A DNA stretch of 64,000 nt from positions 48,019,458-48,083,457 of the forward strand of contig NC_084922.1 in NCBI RefSeq assembly GCF_958298935.1, written 5' to 3'. This document shows positions 12,111 through 25,031 of the stretch, in pieces. The stretch is from Phragmites australis (taxonomy: Eukaryota; Streptophyta; Magnoliopsida; Poales; Poaceae). The position numbers and the translations under genes were made by a program. How positions within the stretch are numbered: the stretch's first letter is position 1; every line of letters starts with the position of its first letter. Below the pieces are notes generated by a model that saw only the letters and a list, made by a program, of their open reading frames with translations, searched no databases and was not told the DNA's origin.

Positions 12111-15100
12111 AGCTGCTTCCCTTGTCCGAGAGATTCTTCGTTACATTTTTGTTTCTGCATTGTAATATATCTTTCTTTCGAACAAGATTTGGATTATATT
12201 AAAGTAATAACAAAGATTACAACACTGATATTACAAAAAATGATCTTAAAGATTAACTAAATTATACAAATATTAGCGACAATTCTTATCTGCAAGTCTG
12301 TCTTGTATCCCTACCAACTTGGGGTCTCGATGGACCTTGAGAGCACGTGAAAACGAAGAACCCCGATGACAAGACACATAAGATCTACCACAGTTTGGCC
12401 TTTTAGATTAAAAAGGGTAAAAGGAAAACCCACTTCATTTCAAGAAAAAGATGAAAACCGTTCCGTTACGTACACACATAACGTCCTACCCACGTACACA
12501 CAACACTATGCTCCCAACACATGCCTGAAAACACATACATGAATGCATGCCTTTTGTCTCTGAAAGCACTTGTTTAAGGACAAAATGTGTGCACTATGGT
12601 TTTAAATCTATCACAAGTCCATCTCTCGTGCCTAAGATATGGTTCCTCACAATATACGAAGAAAATCTATTATGGATCCTAAACTCTGATGAAGCAAATT
12701 ATGGGTACATAGTTAAGCGTAAGCTATAATAGACTACTCTCTAGAGGTACTAATAATATTGGACCATATATACCGAACCTTCCACAGTACCTAGGCACCT
12801 TTGGAACAGACAGAAGTAGAAAGAATCTAGGAGGGTTTAGTTTTATACATCCCCTATCGTACATATGTGTTGTTTTGATTAACACACGGTCTTTAATATA
12901 TAATTTTAATAACTATTTTTTATTAATATATATTTATAAATTTATTAAATTTATGATATCATGGAAGCATTTTTAAAGATAAATCTACACATATAATTTT
13001 TAAATTTTTAAATTAAATATTTCAAAAACTACTGTTAGTTGGAATTTTAAAGTTTGATGGAACCTTTTTTAAAACAATATGTATTCATTACTAATGAGAG
13101 CGGTAAAATTTACACGAAGAACGTCAAAACTCTCTTGAAGTTCATATAGAATGAGCAAAATCCATAATTTTGGAGGATCAGATATGTCTCCGTGCTATAT
13201 GTTTTTGAGCTTTCGCGCTGTTACAATGTTGCATCCAAACTGTGGAACTGGACTTCATGTTTTATATCTTGTGTCTTGATCGAAGTCCATATTTTACTTG
13301 TGTTGCGTTCCATAAGAGTTTCTTTAGGTAATTTGTTGTATTTCGAGTTCCTATAAGATTTCAAGTGACATGTTTCTTTTTTTCTCTATTCCTTGGTTTC
13401 TTAGTTCTGAGTTCGGGGCCTTACTAGTGGGCGAAAGCTAAAAATATTACAACCAATGCACACAATTTATTTACGGCAGGACAGCGGTAAAAAACACATT
13501 TGGGGGAGAACCACATTGTACGACCGAAACCTTGGGCTCTTTCTACACTACTAAAATGGGAAGGACGATGTGCACGACTACACGTCGATATTCGCCAAGT
13601 ATGCACAGTAATCGCAGAGGATCCTTCAGCCCGGTTGAACCCTGCGACAAGGATGCGACAGAGGCGAGATGGGAAGGCATGCAGGCGGTGCGCCGGCGCG
13701 AGGCTCTCACCGAGCAATGGTCGAGAGACAGTAGCCATGGGTTTAGACGCGCAGCGCGGGGCCCACCGTAAGCGGATGTCCGGTCTTGTCGAGCTCTGTG
13801 TGTATTCTGTGTATTTATCCACAGTAAGTTTAAGTATCCTCATCGGCGCCGCCTGACGCCTGTATTGTCATTCCTAGTCAGCTTTTCACCGCTCCTGCTG
13901 CCTCTTGCTTAGCCTCCTCTGATCCGTCAGCTGGTCGATCGGTCGATCCATCTTCGCATGGATCGTGGCGACGGGGAGAAAGCAATTGATGGCACTGTTG
14001 GTTGTGCTCTGCTTCTGTAGCAGCAGAGCTTTGCAGTGGCCTCCGGTTCGGGGCACAGAAATTTGACGGGAATTTGGGGGTGTTTCCGTTCACAATTCAC
14101 ATGAGCCAGCGCGGTTTGCCGGAAGATTTCTCCTCCCACCGCTTACTGCGGATCGGCGGAATTTTTGCCGAAGCTGACAGGATGTTGGGCAGGCAGGCGA
14201 AAGGAAATGCAGCCGCTCGAAGCAGCGTTGGCAGTTTGAAGGGATTGACGCAACACGCGAATGCATTGCATTGATTGTAGACAGTAATACATATACATGT
14301 ACATTGATAGTAACTAGCTAACAGAATCACTCAGGTGCGTTTGGTTCCGGTCTTCCGGATAAGGATTCGTAAAATTATATTTGTTAAAATAGTGTTTGTT
14401 TGATTATATCAGTTTGAAGAGTTTAAGTTGAGTTTTTATTTATTAGATTGAATCTAAAGTCATATATATGGACATAAAAATTAAGATTGTAATCGATTAT
14501 CATATAAAAATAATTTTATAACACTAACAAATAAGACTACTTGTATCAGCAAATATATATCGAATCAAGCTTTCTTCCGAGACTAGGATGAGTGGTATGT
14601 TTACATCCATCGAGCTATGACTATAATAGCAAATACGAGCAACTAAAAATATTTTTTAATATTATACGTATTTATATAGCTAAATTGAAAGAGATTTAGG
14701 TAACCGGATACACTTTAAGTTTGCTAATTCCATGGAGAAGTGCCAAGAGAATAGGGCATGAGCAGTTACATGTGATCGTGCGCTAACACAGTTGGCACGT
14801 GGGCACGAGCAGTTACATGTAGAAGCGGTCCATGCGCAATCGTACTGTCGTGCCGGGCTCGGCGTTCCGCGTTCGTTCGCACAGAGCGCAACACAACACG
14901 CTCACGCTGACAACGCTTGCTCACGTCCTCTCGTAGTCTCGCTCTGCGGGTGTTCACGGTTTCCCCCTTGTTCTTTTTCACCCGGGATGTGGTATTCAGA
15001 GCAGATTGGATCGCACATCGACTGACAGATACCTCGACATGTCGTGTATGTGTATCCTTTGGATGCCTTTGACTTCGAGCCTATGCGTGGAGACGTCGTC

Positions 15101-15160
15101 TACGTGTAACTTGCACCGGTCCGGTGGATTCGTTGCCTCGTGGCAGTTTGTGAAAGAGTT
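12111..15160. other. Intergenic, no supported gene
   Basis: AT-rich DNA including a diverged MITE-like segment (about 12880-13110) related to 6596-6836. More GC-balanced stretches (13490-14280 and 14760-15150) contain open frames of up to 139 codons on opposing strands. None shows a recognisable domain, codon pattern or splice structure, so no gene is called. Confidence 0.4.
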
Positions 15161-15164
15161 GCTC

Positions 15165-15885
15165 GTAGTAGTTGATGTATTGTTTGAGTCTGAGAACGAA
15201 TTATATAGGGTATAATATTAAAAGATAAAAGTTTTTTAAAAAAATAAGTGAATATTATAGGATTATAATTAATTTTAAATTATCCTATCTAGAAATATCC
15301 CATATAGCATCACAGATAGAAAGAGCGTCGCGAAAGCTATGTTTAAAGAAATCGAAGAGTTATTCATGGTAGTCTTTTGTGTCGATATCGAGGTACCCAA
15401 GAGCGAAACGAGTAGCCGTGATCGAGGATGTCGTGTGTGAGATAGTCGTGGTCGATGTAGCTATAGTCAAGTTTGCCGGTGATGAAGTAGCCGCATATGA
15501 AGACATAGGCGTAAGGGGGTCCCTGGGAAGAAGACGGCGATGCAGTCGAGGCAATCGTTAAGGTAGAAGGTTGATGCCGAAGATGCTATCGAGACCATCA
15601 TTGATGAGGTGTGCACTAGATTTGTCAGGCCTAAAAACACGTCGAGAATGAAGGCACGCACGTGTGTTGCCAATACCGAACATGTTAGCAATGGTTTTGG
15701 AGATATGACCAAAACCTAAACTTACACCATGAAAATGTATGAAAGTGGTTTAACGTAAGTTGATGTATTGTTTGAGCCTCGACAATGCATTATATCGAGC
15801 ACAATACTTGAAGAGTCAAAAGCTTTTTTTAAAGAGATAAAGACATACAACTTAAGATTACAATCAATTTTAAACTACTATAACC
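15165..15885. repeat. Pair of about 120-130 bp direct repeats about 590 bp apart
   Basis: The stretch at about 15169-15300 (with TTGATGTATTGTTTGAG) recurs at about 15758-15885 with the same order of later blocks (ATTATAT, AAAAG-TTTTTTAA, ATTAATTTTAAA). Identity is imperfect. They could be the short LTRs of a TRIM-like element or a segmental duplication. The DNA between has open frames on both strands but nothing recognisable. Confidence 0.4.
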
Positions 15886-15984
15886 GAAGATATATCAATA
15901 TACTCTAAAACTGAAGATATATCAATATACTATAACAATATGACGTGTGGAATAACAGAAACCTTCTTCCCATATCGTTTCTTC

Positions 15985-16290
15985 TTCAATTGGAAGTTTC
16001 TCAGCCTCAATCGGAAGTTCTTAGCCATGAATCGGAAGCTTTTGGCATTGAATCGGAAGTTTGTTGCCACGAATTGAAAATTTTTGTCTCAAGTCGAAGG
16101 TTTTCTGCAGCGTGCTGTATGCTTTCATCCCAATTGGAAGTTTTCCCACGAAACGAAACTTTGTAGGCACAAATTGGATGTTTCTGCTCCCAAATTTAAG
16201 GTTTGTATTTTCAAATCGAAAGTACCTAATCCCAACTCGGAAGCTTTTGTTCTGAATCGAATGTTTTTAGCCCGACCAGAAAGTTTTGAG
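15985..16290 (+). repeat. Degenerate minisatellite with GGAAGTTTT core
   Basis: About a dozen copies of a unit of roughly 22-30 bp repeat here, with a core like AATCGGAAGTTTT followed by a variable filler. Examples start near 16010, 16030, 16052, 16130 and 16230. Copies differ by substitutions and small indels. The array makes short artificial open frames (for example 16084-16362), which I do not call as genes. Confidence 0.55.
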
Positions 16291-16503
16291 AAGGGGAAGG
16301 GGACGGGGTGGGCAACGGTGGCGAGGGAGCGACGGTCTGGCTCAGGCGAGGACGGCACATAATGAGAACGGAAGGCGAGGAAAGCTACGGAGAAGGAAGA
16401 AGACATGCGACACGTGTGGGGTGAGGGACCATCCCCTGGTTTCGGTTGTGGATGCTAACCTCGAAATAGAGATTTTCATTAAAGAAAACCCCTAATTCAG
16501 TTA

Positions 16504-16889
16504 GGCCATCTCCAGCAGAATCTGCATTTTTGAAGATCCGGCTGCTACAGTGATTTGCGGGTACTGTAGTAGCTCCAGCAGAGTCGGTATCCGGTGCTAC
16601 AGTGTTGCTACAGTACTGCGGAGAGAGAAAACAGCCCAGCAACTTTGCGGACCTACTGTAGCACCCGTAACACTGTAGCAGTGAGCCGGGGGGAGAACAA
16701 ATGTTTGTTACTGTAGCAGTATTGTTCACAGAGGCTGACAGCGGGTCCGGAGAGAGAAAAAGAGGAGTTGAAGGTAGACAATAAGGTAGCTGCTGGAGAT
16801 AAAAAAATAAGGGATGCTGTAATAGTGATATGGGATGCTGTAATAGTGTTTTAGATGATGAAAATTTAAGGTAGCTGTTAGAGATGATC
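16504..16889. mobile_element. Tourist-like (PIF/Harbinger) MITE
   Basis: 386 bp flanked by TTA duplications (16501-16503 and 16890-16892). Terminal inverted repeats are GGCCATCTCCAGCAG on the left and GATCATCTCTAACAG at the right read on the other strand. The interior is rich in CTGTAGCA/TGCTACAG motifs. The same family recurs at 57879 and 61095. No coding capacity. Confidence 0.75.
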
Positions 16890-16892
16890 TTA

Positions 16893-17989
16893 CGCTTGTA
16901 GCCCAATTCTACAGTACACCCTGCGATTTTGTTTGCCCAAAGTGTATAAATTATTGGGCCCGTTGAGCAGACAAACATCTACGCAGCACCCATGTTTTTT
17001 TAGTGGAGTTTCTTCGCCTATATATTTTTCTTAACCAAAATTCTGTCCCCTATCTATAACCTGAAAAACCGGGAGCGCTCTCCCATATACACACCGTGGC
17101 AGTGTGGCTCAGCTATATTTGTATCATCTGACGATGATGTAGTGATGTTACTGGATTAGCTGGATCGTGAGAAGTAGTATTTAAATTATGGATTGTAATA
17201 AGTTAGATTGTAAAATCTGTATTGTAAAAGTTAGAGTGTGGATTATTACAATCTGGTGGAAGACGGATTGCTGAATTGTTACTATCTAGATGTTGAATTG
17301 TAACAATCCAGCTTTTACGATCAGCTATTTGTTTTAGCTTTTAAATTATAATCCCAATCTAACTTTTACAATCTAGCTGTTTATTTTAGATTTTAAATTT
17401 TAATTACAATTCAGTTTTTACCCTCCAAAACAATTATGGTCTAACAGAGGCCTGAGCGCCACCCGCTGTTGCAACTGCTACAGCATGCAGTATCAGGAAC
17501 ACAGGGTTCAGATCGATCAGGGCGCAACCGCGCAGCAGTACGTGGAAACGAGTAACCGGTCGCTTGGAGAGGCCGATCCGTCGAGCAGGACACCAAGGCT
17601 TGGCGTTGTCTCATGGGCACGGCGGTCCCCAATCAGAATCATTTCCATTTGGATAGTTTTAATTTTAACTTTTTTTCTTAAAAATCAGAAGCTATCCAGT
17701 CCAGTGCTGCCTTCTGATCTTGTTTCTAATGACTTTTAATTAACTGAGAAAATGACTATAGCTGAAATGGATTAAAAGCTAAGAAATAAATTTTGACTAG
17801 CTTTTCTGGCTTGGGGATTTCTAGCTCATCACCATTCCACACGGCCTGATGGTCCCTAACCTGGGTCTGGTGGCTCCGTGTGCCGTGTCTACCCCCTTCA
17901 GTATTGCGGTTTCATCCATCTATAGATGGTGTATCACGGTTACACTCGTTGAGCACATCACGCTGCATCAGACCGTTCAGTATTTAGTA
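16893..17989. repeat. Intergenic with an AT-rich inverted-repeat (MITE-like) segment
   Basis: Between about 17170 and 17430 the motifs AATCTAACTTTTACAAT and their complement ATTGTAAAAGTTAGA occur on both sides of a centre near 17290. This gives a foldback structure typical of a small non-autonomous DNA transposon. Its exact ends are unclear. The rest (17430-17989) holds no supported gene. Confidence 0.4.
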
Positions 17990-18230
17990 CAATCTCCGTA
18001 TAAAAATAGATGACATTTAATAGTCGAGCATCCATATTAAAGATAAAATAAATTGATCATCTTATTTTATTTTAATATCATTTATTGTATAAAAAATAAA
18101 ACTAGTATTGAGAAACAAGTTATTTAATAGAGAGATAAGACTTAAAAAAATTAGACTAAAATTACTCAAAATTACAAAACATTATTGCTAATAAATACAC
18201 TAAAATATCATCTATTTTGAGCTAAAAGAG
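17990..18230. mobile_element. Stowaway-like MITE
   Basis: The segment is flanked by TA (17988-17989 and 18231-18232). The inverted termini pair CTCCGTATAAAAATAGATGA at the left with TACTCTTTTAGCTCAAAATA at the right (other strand), both resembling the classic CTCCxTCxxAAAATAGATGAC end. Interior AT-rich, non-coding. Confidence 0.6.
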
Positions 18231-18240
18231 TACTGATCCT

Positions 18241-18520
18241 ATCTTGCTAATAAATAAACCTACAGTTGGCCACTGCTGGTGCAGTACTAGCACCCGTAGG
18301 AGTAGCGTCAAATGTCATTCTCTAATTTTAAATAGTAGTTAAAGTTATATTATAAGAATGATATTAATATTTAAAGCAATACTTATTTTCGGACAAAAGG
18401 AAGAGGAAGTAGCACTCCCGTCCCGTGTCGCTAATAAACCCGCAGCTGACCACCGCTGGTGCAGTACTAGCACCAGTAGCAGTAGGAGTAGCGTCAAACG
18501 TCATTCCCCAATCTAAAAGT
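18241..18520. repeat. Duplicated segment of about 85 bp
   Basis: A block containing CTGGTGCAGTACTAGCACC and GGAGTAGCGTCAAA occurs at about 18245-18330 and again at about 18427-18515 in the same orientation, separated by about 95 bp of AT-rich DNA. The second copy has a small extra AGTAGC unit. This is a local tandem duplication of unknown origin. Confidence 0.6.
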
Positions 18521-19723
18521 ACAGACACGCTCGACCCGATGTCGCAAACTACTAGTATTTAAGATAAGAAGCCTACCCTTGACGACGCAGACACACACCA
18601 GGATGCACGTACGCCCCCACGTCCCATCCACTGTTGCCCAAGCCGTCCGCGCGCCTGTTTCACTCGCAACGCACCCCGTGCCCCGTGGCTGTTGTACGTC
18701 CTGCGCCCTGTGCCAGGGGCTGCACGACCCTGCACCACGCGGCCGTTGCACCGAAATGGATCCGCCGGATACACGTCCCTGCATCAAACATGCCATACGG
18801 TTTACAAAACCAACGCTCCGGGCCGGCCGCGGTGGGATGGGTGGATCGATATGAATGACAAAGCGTACGGATCTTGGCAGCTCACTCTGTAGCTAGTATG
18901 TCCACGTACCTGTACCCTTCCCCCCGAAGGCTAGGGATTATATTGAAATCTCAAGCACAATACAACCCTTTTACATTAATAGATGTGCACGTGTGACAAG
19001 TCTAATTAATAATGTTACTATAAAGGTATATATATAATTAGTAACATTATAATAAGAGTTAAAATTTTAAGTAAATTTACAATCATCTATTATATTATTA
19101 AATAAATTACAGTGCAAGAGTTTACTATCCTATATTATAATTGTACATAGTTAAATAATAGATATGAATGGCATGGATGGAGTATCATATAAAAGAATGT
19201 CGTGAGACCACTGCTATTACTAACCACTCACAACTATGTAAGAAAACGCGTAGGCTATGTTAGCTTAAAATAATAATAAAAAATCTACAGTATTCATTCA
19301 TAAAACTATACTAATAGGAGATTATAGATCATAACCACTGGATGTGCAGCGCAACGAAAGAAGAGTTGGAGTAGACCGATCCAACGTCGTGCATATCACA
19401 TTACTCGACTAGGTCCACAACCAGCTGCGCACAGGTGGTCGTGCTCCTCGACTCCTCGACCAACTTCCGAGCAAGTGCGTCGAATTCTCGACCAGTTCTG
19501 AGTGGTCGCGTTGTGTTTCTCGACCAGTTTCAAGTGGTCGCATCGTGCTTTGCGACCAGCACTGAGCAGGCATGTTGACAAGCGAATAAGTCCTCAGCTA
19601 GCCAAGCAGCAGCATCGTGATCTTTACGCTATGGAGATCAGCGCCGCAATAGCAGCAGCGTCTCAACTGTATCCACACGTACTGGGTAGGACCACCGTGG
19701 GCTGGTGTGCTAGCATCGCATAA
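18521..19723. other. Intergenic with a short tandem repeat near 19450-19575
   Basis: The stretch 18560-18890 is GC-rich with overlapping open frames on both strands, but none is recognisable. At about 19450-19575, three to four units of about 33 bp contain CTCGACCAGTT and GTGGTCGC. No gene is supported. Confidence 0.45.
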
Positions 19724-22286
19724 TCAATTTTAGTCTAGTGATAAATCATGGGATGATCCAACTTCAGGTGTTATTCTCTCAAAAAAAATTATCATCTATA
19801 ATCCCACTGATAACTTTGATTATCTATGGGTTATCTGGCATCCATCGAGACTTTGCTGATGATTTCCTTTAATCCATTAGATATACCAATAACTCTTGTG
19901 TTCTAATTCCATAATCCCTACCAATCAGCGGTGATTTAGCTGTCCTTGTCTGGTAGTTATCCTTGATTCAAACATATTTTCACGTCTGCATCCTTTAAAC
20001 AGTACGCTTTCCATGATACCGAAGGGGTTAATCCACTTAAAGTGGTTTGACTTTAGGTGTTCCATAGGGTATGCGACACTATAGTCTTTTATTCATTCAT
20101 GGATTATCACTTTGTCCTCTTTTAAGATTCGGTTGCAATTTTCAAACAAATCTGGTGTTGCTCTATAACACAGTTTAAACCTTTCAAATTCTTAGTCCAG
20201 TACTATTGATTTACCACTCTATCTTTTGGCATGAGTACCTGGGTGTTCCATATAGTTTGGTCCTCCTACTTAACTTTGTATTAAGGCTTGTCCGCTGAAG
20301 TTCCTCTATGATACTATACAAGTAGATACTTTACTACCATTCAATTAGGTTTACTGGCTATCGGGTCGTTTGCTCAGGAGTTCTTCCGGTTACGATCATT
20401 TCCATACTATAAGTACTTTCTTTCGGGAGTAGTTTTGCAAACATCTATGAGTTAGGGTTTCAGACAATTGATATCAAGATTTTTCTTCAATCTTTCCTGG
20501 GGTTACCGAGGTAAACTTCCAAGTTTCATAGGCTGCATTGCCTTTTTGTTGGTCGATCACTTAATTCCAAGATTATAACATGTCATTTCTTTCCAGGCTC
20601 ATAGGGATTGCTATAAACACTACCCCACTTGAAGAGATTCCAATATAAGGATGTCCAAAAGATATCTGATACATATTCTAAGCACATGGATTCCAAGAGA
20701 CTTTATAGCTCTCGAAGTTTTCATGACATGAGACACTCTCTGAATGGTGAATAAACGTACAATTTCCATTGACTTCTGAGTTTCTGGTTACGGGTAACCT
20801 TTCCAAGGGTGTACATGATCTTCCATAGTTGTTCCGGTTATTGATGGTGATACTTCGATGAGGTAGACTGACGCAACATTCAATTACTTCTAGGGATAAT
20901 TTCTTGTGAAGTATCTTGGATCCTTGCAAGTATAGCAGAGCTTTTGTGTGCCTTTAGTATTGCACTAGGTCACTGCTGAACAACTTGCTATGAAATGGTT
21001 GGGTTGCTTATAGTTGTAGAAGATTTTGCTGAGGTCTGACATCTTCAGAGTTCCTTCTTGTTGCAAGTTACCACTATCTTGGTTGCGGGGAATTGGATTT
21101 GCTTGATCAGAGATGGATCATAGGGCTTCATTCTGCATAGTCTGTTGGTTTTCTGACTTTCATCTCGAATTATGCATAGCCTCTAACAAAGATAATCTTC
21201 AGACACTAAGTTTTCTCTTCTTTTTAGTTCTGTGGTCATGGCTTGGATTTCCTATACCAAGAGATCGATTGATGTTACTGAGTCTTTGAGCAATTGTCTG
21301 TATCGGTTTGGTCTGATTGTCTAGTATTGTGAGAAAGTCACTAGTAATGGGTGCCAGTGTTAAGTTTTGTTCATTCTTATTGTTCTGATTTAATTGTTCC
21401 TTACTCAATTCTTGTCTTTAGGGACTTCTTGTATGTCTGGATTGCTTTTAGTGCCTCGAGTGTCTTCTTCAGTTGGTTTGATATTATCGCATGTTTGATT
21501 GTTATTGTCTTGTATGGGCTTAGTTATTGGCCTACTTCCAGCTTCCAGTCCAGTTTCTTGAGTGTTAAACTCTAGGTGTTGATCATCTCTGCTTGATTTC
21601 TCAGACAACATATCCGGTAGCATCTGATTCTTCGAAGATAAGGTAGAAAACATAGGATGAGTTAAGATTCAATTTTAGTAGATGTGTAACAAGACTTTCA
21701 GCAGACAAGACTTAATACAAAGTTAAGTAGGAGGACCAAACTATATGGAACGCCCAGGTACTCATGCCAAAAGATAGAGTGGTCAATCAATAGTACTGGA
21801 CTAAGAATTTGAAAGGTTTAAAGTGTGTTATAGAGCAACACCAAATTTGTTTGAAAATTGCAACTGAATCTTAAAAGAGGACAAAGTGATAATCCATGAA
21901 TGGATAAAGGACTATAGTGTCACATACCCTATGGAACATCTGAAATCAGAACCACTTTAAGTGGGTTAGCCCCTTCAATATCATGGAAAGCATACCGTTT
22001 AAAGGATGTAGACATGAAAAATATGTTTGAATCAAGGATAACTACCAGACAATGACAGCTGAACCACCGCTGATTGGTAGGGATTATGGAATCAAAACCC
22101 AAGAGTTATTGATATATCTAATGGATTAAAGGAAATCATCGGCAAGGTCTCGATGGATGCTAGATAAACCATAGATAATCAAAGTTATCAATGCGAATAT
22201 AGATGATAATATTGGTGTTCTGGAGAGAATAACACCTGAAGTTGGATTATCCCATGATTTATCATTGGACTAAAATTGATTATTGG
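19724..22286. repeat. Large inverted repeat: about 580-bp arms, about 1.4-kb spacer
   Basis: The left arm (about 19724-20301) is the near-complete reverse complement of the right arm (about 21693-22286). For example ATAAATCATGGGATGATCC at 19741 pairs with the region ending near 22262, and CTCCTACTTAACTTTGTATT near 20265 pairs with the region near 21720. Homology breaks sharply at both ends of each arm. By eye the arms differ at roughly one base in ten or fewer. The spacer has no recognisable gene. A transcript through it could fold into a long hairpin. The arms lie directly upstream of gypsy-type 3' sequence and may be rearranged retrotransposon DNA. Confidence 0.8.
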
Positions 22287-22781
22287 GTATCAAGCATATT
22301 TATTTGGTTACTTGGAATGAAGTCCTAAGATTGGAAATAGTGGAATCACTTGGAGTCATGACAATATTCGGTGGAAACCAATACGAATTGTACAACATTA
22401 CAAATTAAGTTTACTGATGATAGAGTGGTTAAGAAACGGAAGATACCCTAGGTAAACGTTATACTGGAATATATTTTGGGATTTACCATTAGTTAATGAT
22501 GATATGACAAGAATTATGAGAATGAACACTTGGAAACTTCCTCTCCCATGCACAGAGACTTAAGACATGGAGAAAGGTTAACTCCCGAATATTTTGGACG
22601 TGACAGTTCATCTAGTTAGAAAGGACAACCGTTATGCTTGATAAGTATCACGAAGTTTTCGCACGAAGTTTAAAGTATCAGTTGATCAAGAAGATCCTAT
22701 GGAAGATAGCTTTTCATCCCCTATTCCATCTTGAAACTTTTCGAATCTTGGGGACGAGATTCCCTTTAAGTGGGTTGGATT
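22287..22781 (+). mobile_element. Decayed 3' internal region of a Ty3/gypsy-type element
   Basis: The segment ends with TCTTGGGGACGAGATTCC, then AAGTGGGTTGGATT, then TGTAACACC. This is a typical arrangement at the 3' end of plant gypsy elements: end of the polyprotein region, purine-rich tract, start of the LTR. No intact reading frame remains. Confidence 0.5.
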
Positions 22782-25031
22782 TGTAACACCCTGAGTTTTA
22801 GCATTTTAGAAAATAGTCAAAATTCACTCATGTTTAAAATTTTATAATTATTAAACCTATATAAAATTAAGGAAATATATTTATATATATTACTTTGGCT
22901 AAGTACTCAAAAAGCACCAAATTAATTTTTAAATTAATCCCTGCAATAAAATTGAGCATATGCATTTTTGGTTTAATTGTTTTTACGGTTCTTTGAGTTG
23001 AGATTTGAATTTGAACATCTATCAAATTCAAATCTATTTCTTACATTCAATTCAGCTAAAATACAAATTGAATTAAATTCTTTTGGATTCAAACCTCTCT
23101 CAAATCCTGAGTCTTTCGGTTCAAATCTTTTTCTTAATTCAAATACCCTTATTCAAATTAATGCCAAACTCAATTCAAATCCAGCTTCAAATATTCCTTT
23201 TGATTTCAATCTCAAATCCTGTCCGATTACAGGCACCTTCAAATCAACATCAATTTTGTATGTGAACACAATTCAAATCATTCAAGATTTATTCGAATAC
23301 TTTCCAGTTTGATCATTTCGTAATTTGTTTCAACAGAATCCAATCCAATTCAAATCAAAGTTCAAGTTCTAACCTTATATGTGAATCCTCGTTCCAAAGT
23401 CATGACAATTTGAAGGTTCAAATACAATTTGAATTACCCAATCCAATTCAAATTCTAGTCATTTATTTGAATCATCATACATCTCTTTTCAAATTCAAAT
23501 GCATTCAATTTGAATCATCCAAATCCGATCCAATTCAAATTATTCAATTTCAATTAATACAAATCCATTTCAAATTCAAAATTTAATATTCAAATGCTCT
23601 CTCTAGATCTTTTATCCTCTCTCCTCAGATCTTTTCACATCTCTCACATTCTCTCATCTCTCTCTCTCTCCCTGATCCCCTCACCCGGGCAGCAAAACTA
23701 CCGCCACCCTCCTCCTGCGTTCACACCATCAGTATCTCCCTCCACTGATCTTTCACCGAGCAGGCAAAAAGTCATTTTTCTCTACTCCTATTCCCTCACT
23801 TCCTTCATGTGCAAGCATCCATCCACACATGCATACATGCACACAGGCATACACCCTCAAGGTGCAAACACAACATCACCAGCACCAGCACCATCCATTC
23901 TCTGCTCCTCTCTTCATCCACACATGCAGACAACACACAAGCACACAACCCCGAACGCACACATGCCAAGCAGCAGCGCCGGTGCCGCCCTCTGCTCGTG
24001 TCGTGCTATCGCCGTACGCACGTCGTTCCCGCGTGCAGCTGCCGCCGTGTGCGCTGCTGCCGATCTCCACCGCGCCGCCAGCCGCGTCACGCGTCTACCG
24101 ACATGCCGTTCCGCGCCCGTCGCCGCTCGACAGCCGCGCATTTGCGACCTCCGCGGCGTGGCCGCCTCCTATGCCGCGCCAGCACATCCTTCCGCGTCAC
24201 CACGCCGTCCCAGTGAGCCCCTCATCTTCCCCCAACCTCCTTTGATCAGCCGCCGTCGGGTACATGTTGTCCCTGCTGCCGCCGTCGCGCATGCTGCCGC
24301 TAAGCGTGCCGTCATCACACACTGTTTCTCCTCGGCGAGCTTCCCCGCGACCCCGGGCCCAGCCGCCGTCCCAAAGCCGCGCCATCCCGAAAGCCCGAGA
24401 CCATGCGCGTTGTCGTTGAGCGCGTCGCCGCCGCGACGTGCAGTCGCCCGGCCTCGAGCCGACGCGCCGCCGTCCTCTGTTCGCAGTCGCTGGTTCACAC
24501 CGCGCCGCGTCGTCGCGCCGCCCCACATATGCCGCAACTCCTCTTCGTCGCTGTCGTGCCCCATCTCTTGCCGCCGTCGCCGCTCACCCGAGCACCGCCG
24601 CCGCGCTCTGCTCCCCGCTCGGCCGCGTCAAGCATACGTGCCGTCCCGACCGCTGCCGCCATGCCACTGCTCCGCCTGCGCGCAGCCGTTAGCCCGCGCT
24701 GCCGCTCGCTAGCGCGCCGTTCCCGGCCACGTCTCGCCACCCCGACCGCTCTCTCCCCTAGTACGCTCCCCTCCGGCCACCTCCATCCCTTCTGGCCATC
24801 ACCCTCTCCTCATTCGGTCTCCCTCTCTCTCTGCACCGCACCCACGGGCCAAAAAGCCGGTCGGCCCTATCCTTTAGGCCCTTGCCCTTTCACCGCCACA
24901 TGGGCCCTACTATCTGATCCAGCAGCATGATCCATGGTGGACCACAGACCCGCGTCTAACTCTGATCCACCGAGTCCACCACAAGTACATACCAAATCCA
25001 CCAACCTGGTCCACCATGCACCCTCACAAAT
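22782..25031 (+). mobile_element. Gypsy-type LTR or LTR fragment
   Basis: It starts with TGTAACACCCTGA, a frequent gypsy LTR start in grasses. The first 800 bp are AT-rich with many CAATTCAAAT-like repeats (about 22980-23590). Next come CT-rich and then strongly GC-rich blocks (23600-24930) that give long but spurious open frames. The 3' terminus is not found; it appears interrupted at about 25032 by a second LTR-like sequence. Confidence 0.45.

Noticed and set aside
13490..14280. Possible gene in a GC-balanced island
   Set aside because: Frames of up to 139 codons on opposing strands, but no domain, homology I know of, or exon joins that keep a frame.
14990..15003. TGGTATTCAGAGC, similar to a copia primer-binding site (TGGTATCAGAGC)
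   Set aside because: It carries an extra T, no LTR end precedes it, and no copia coding domain follows.
23594..24930. Long plus-strand frames (372 and 175 codons)
   Set aside because: CT- and GC-rich LTR sequence with several overlapping frames and no domain.
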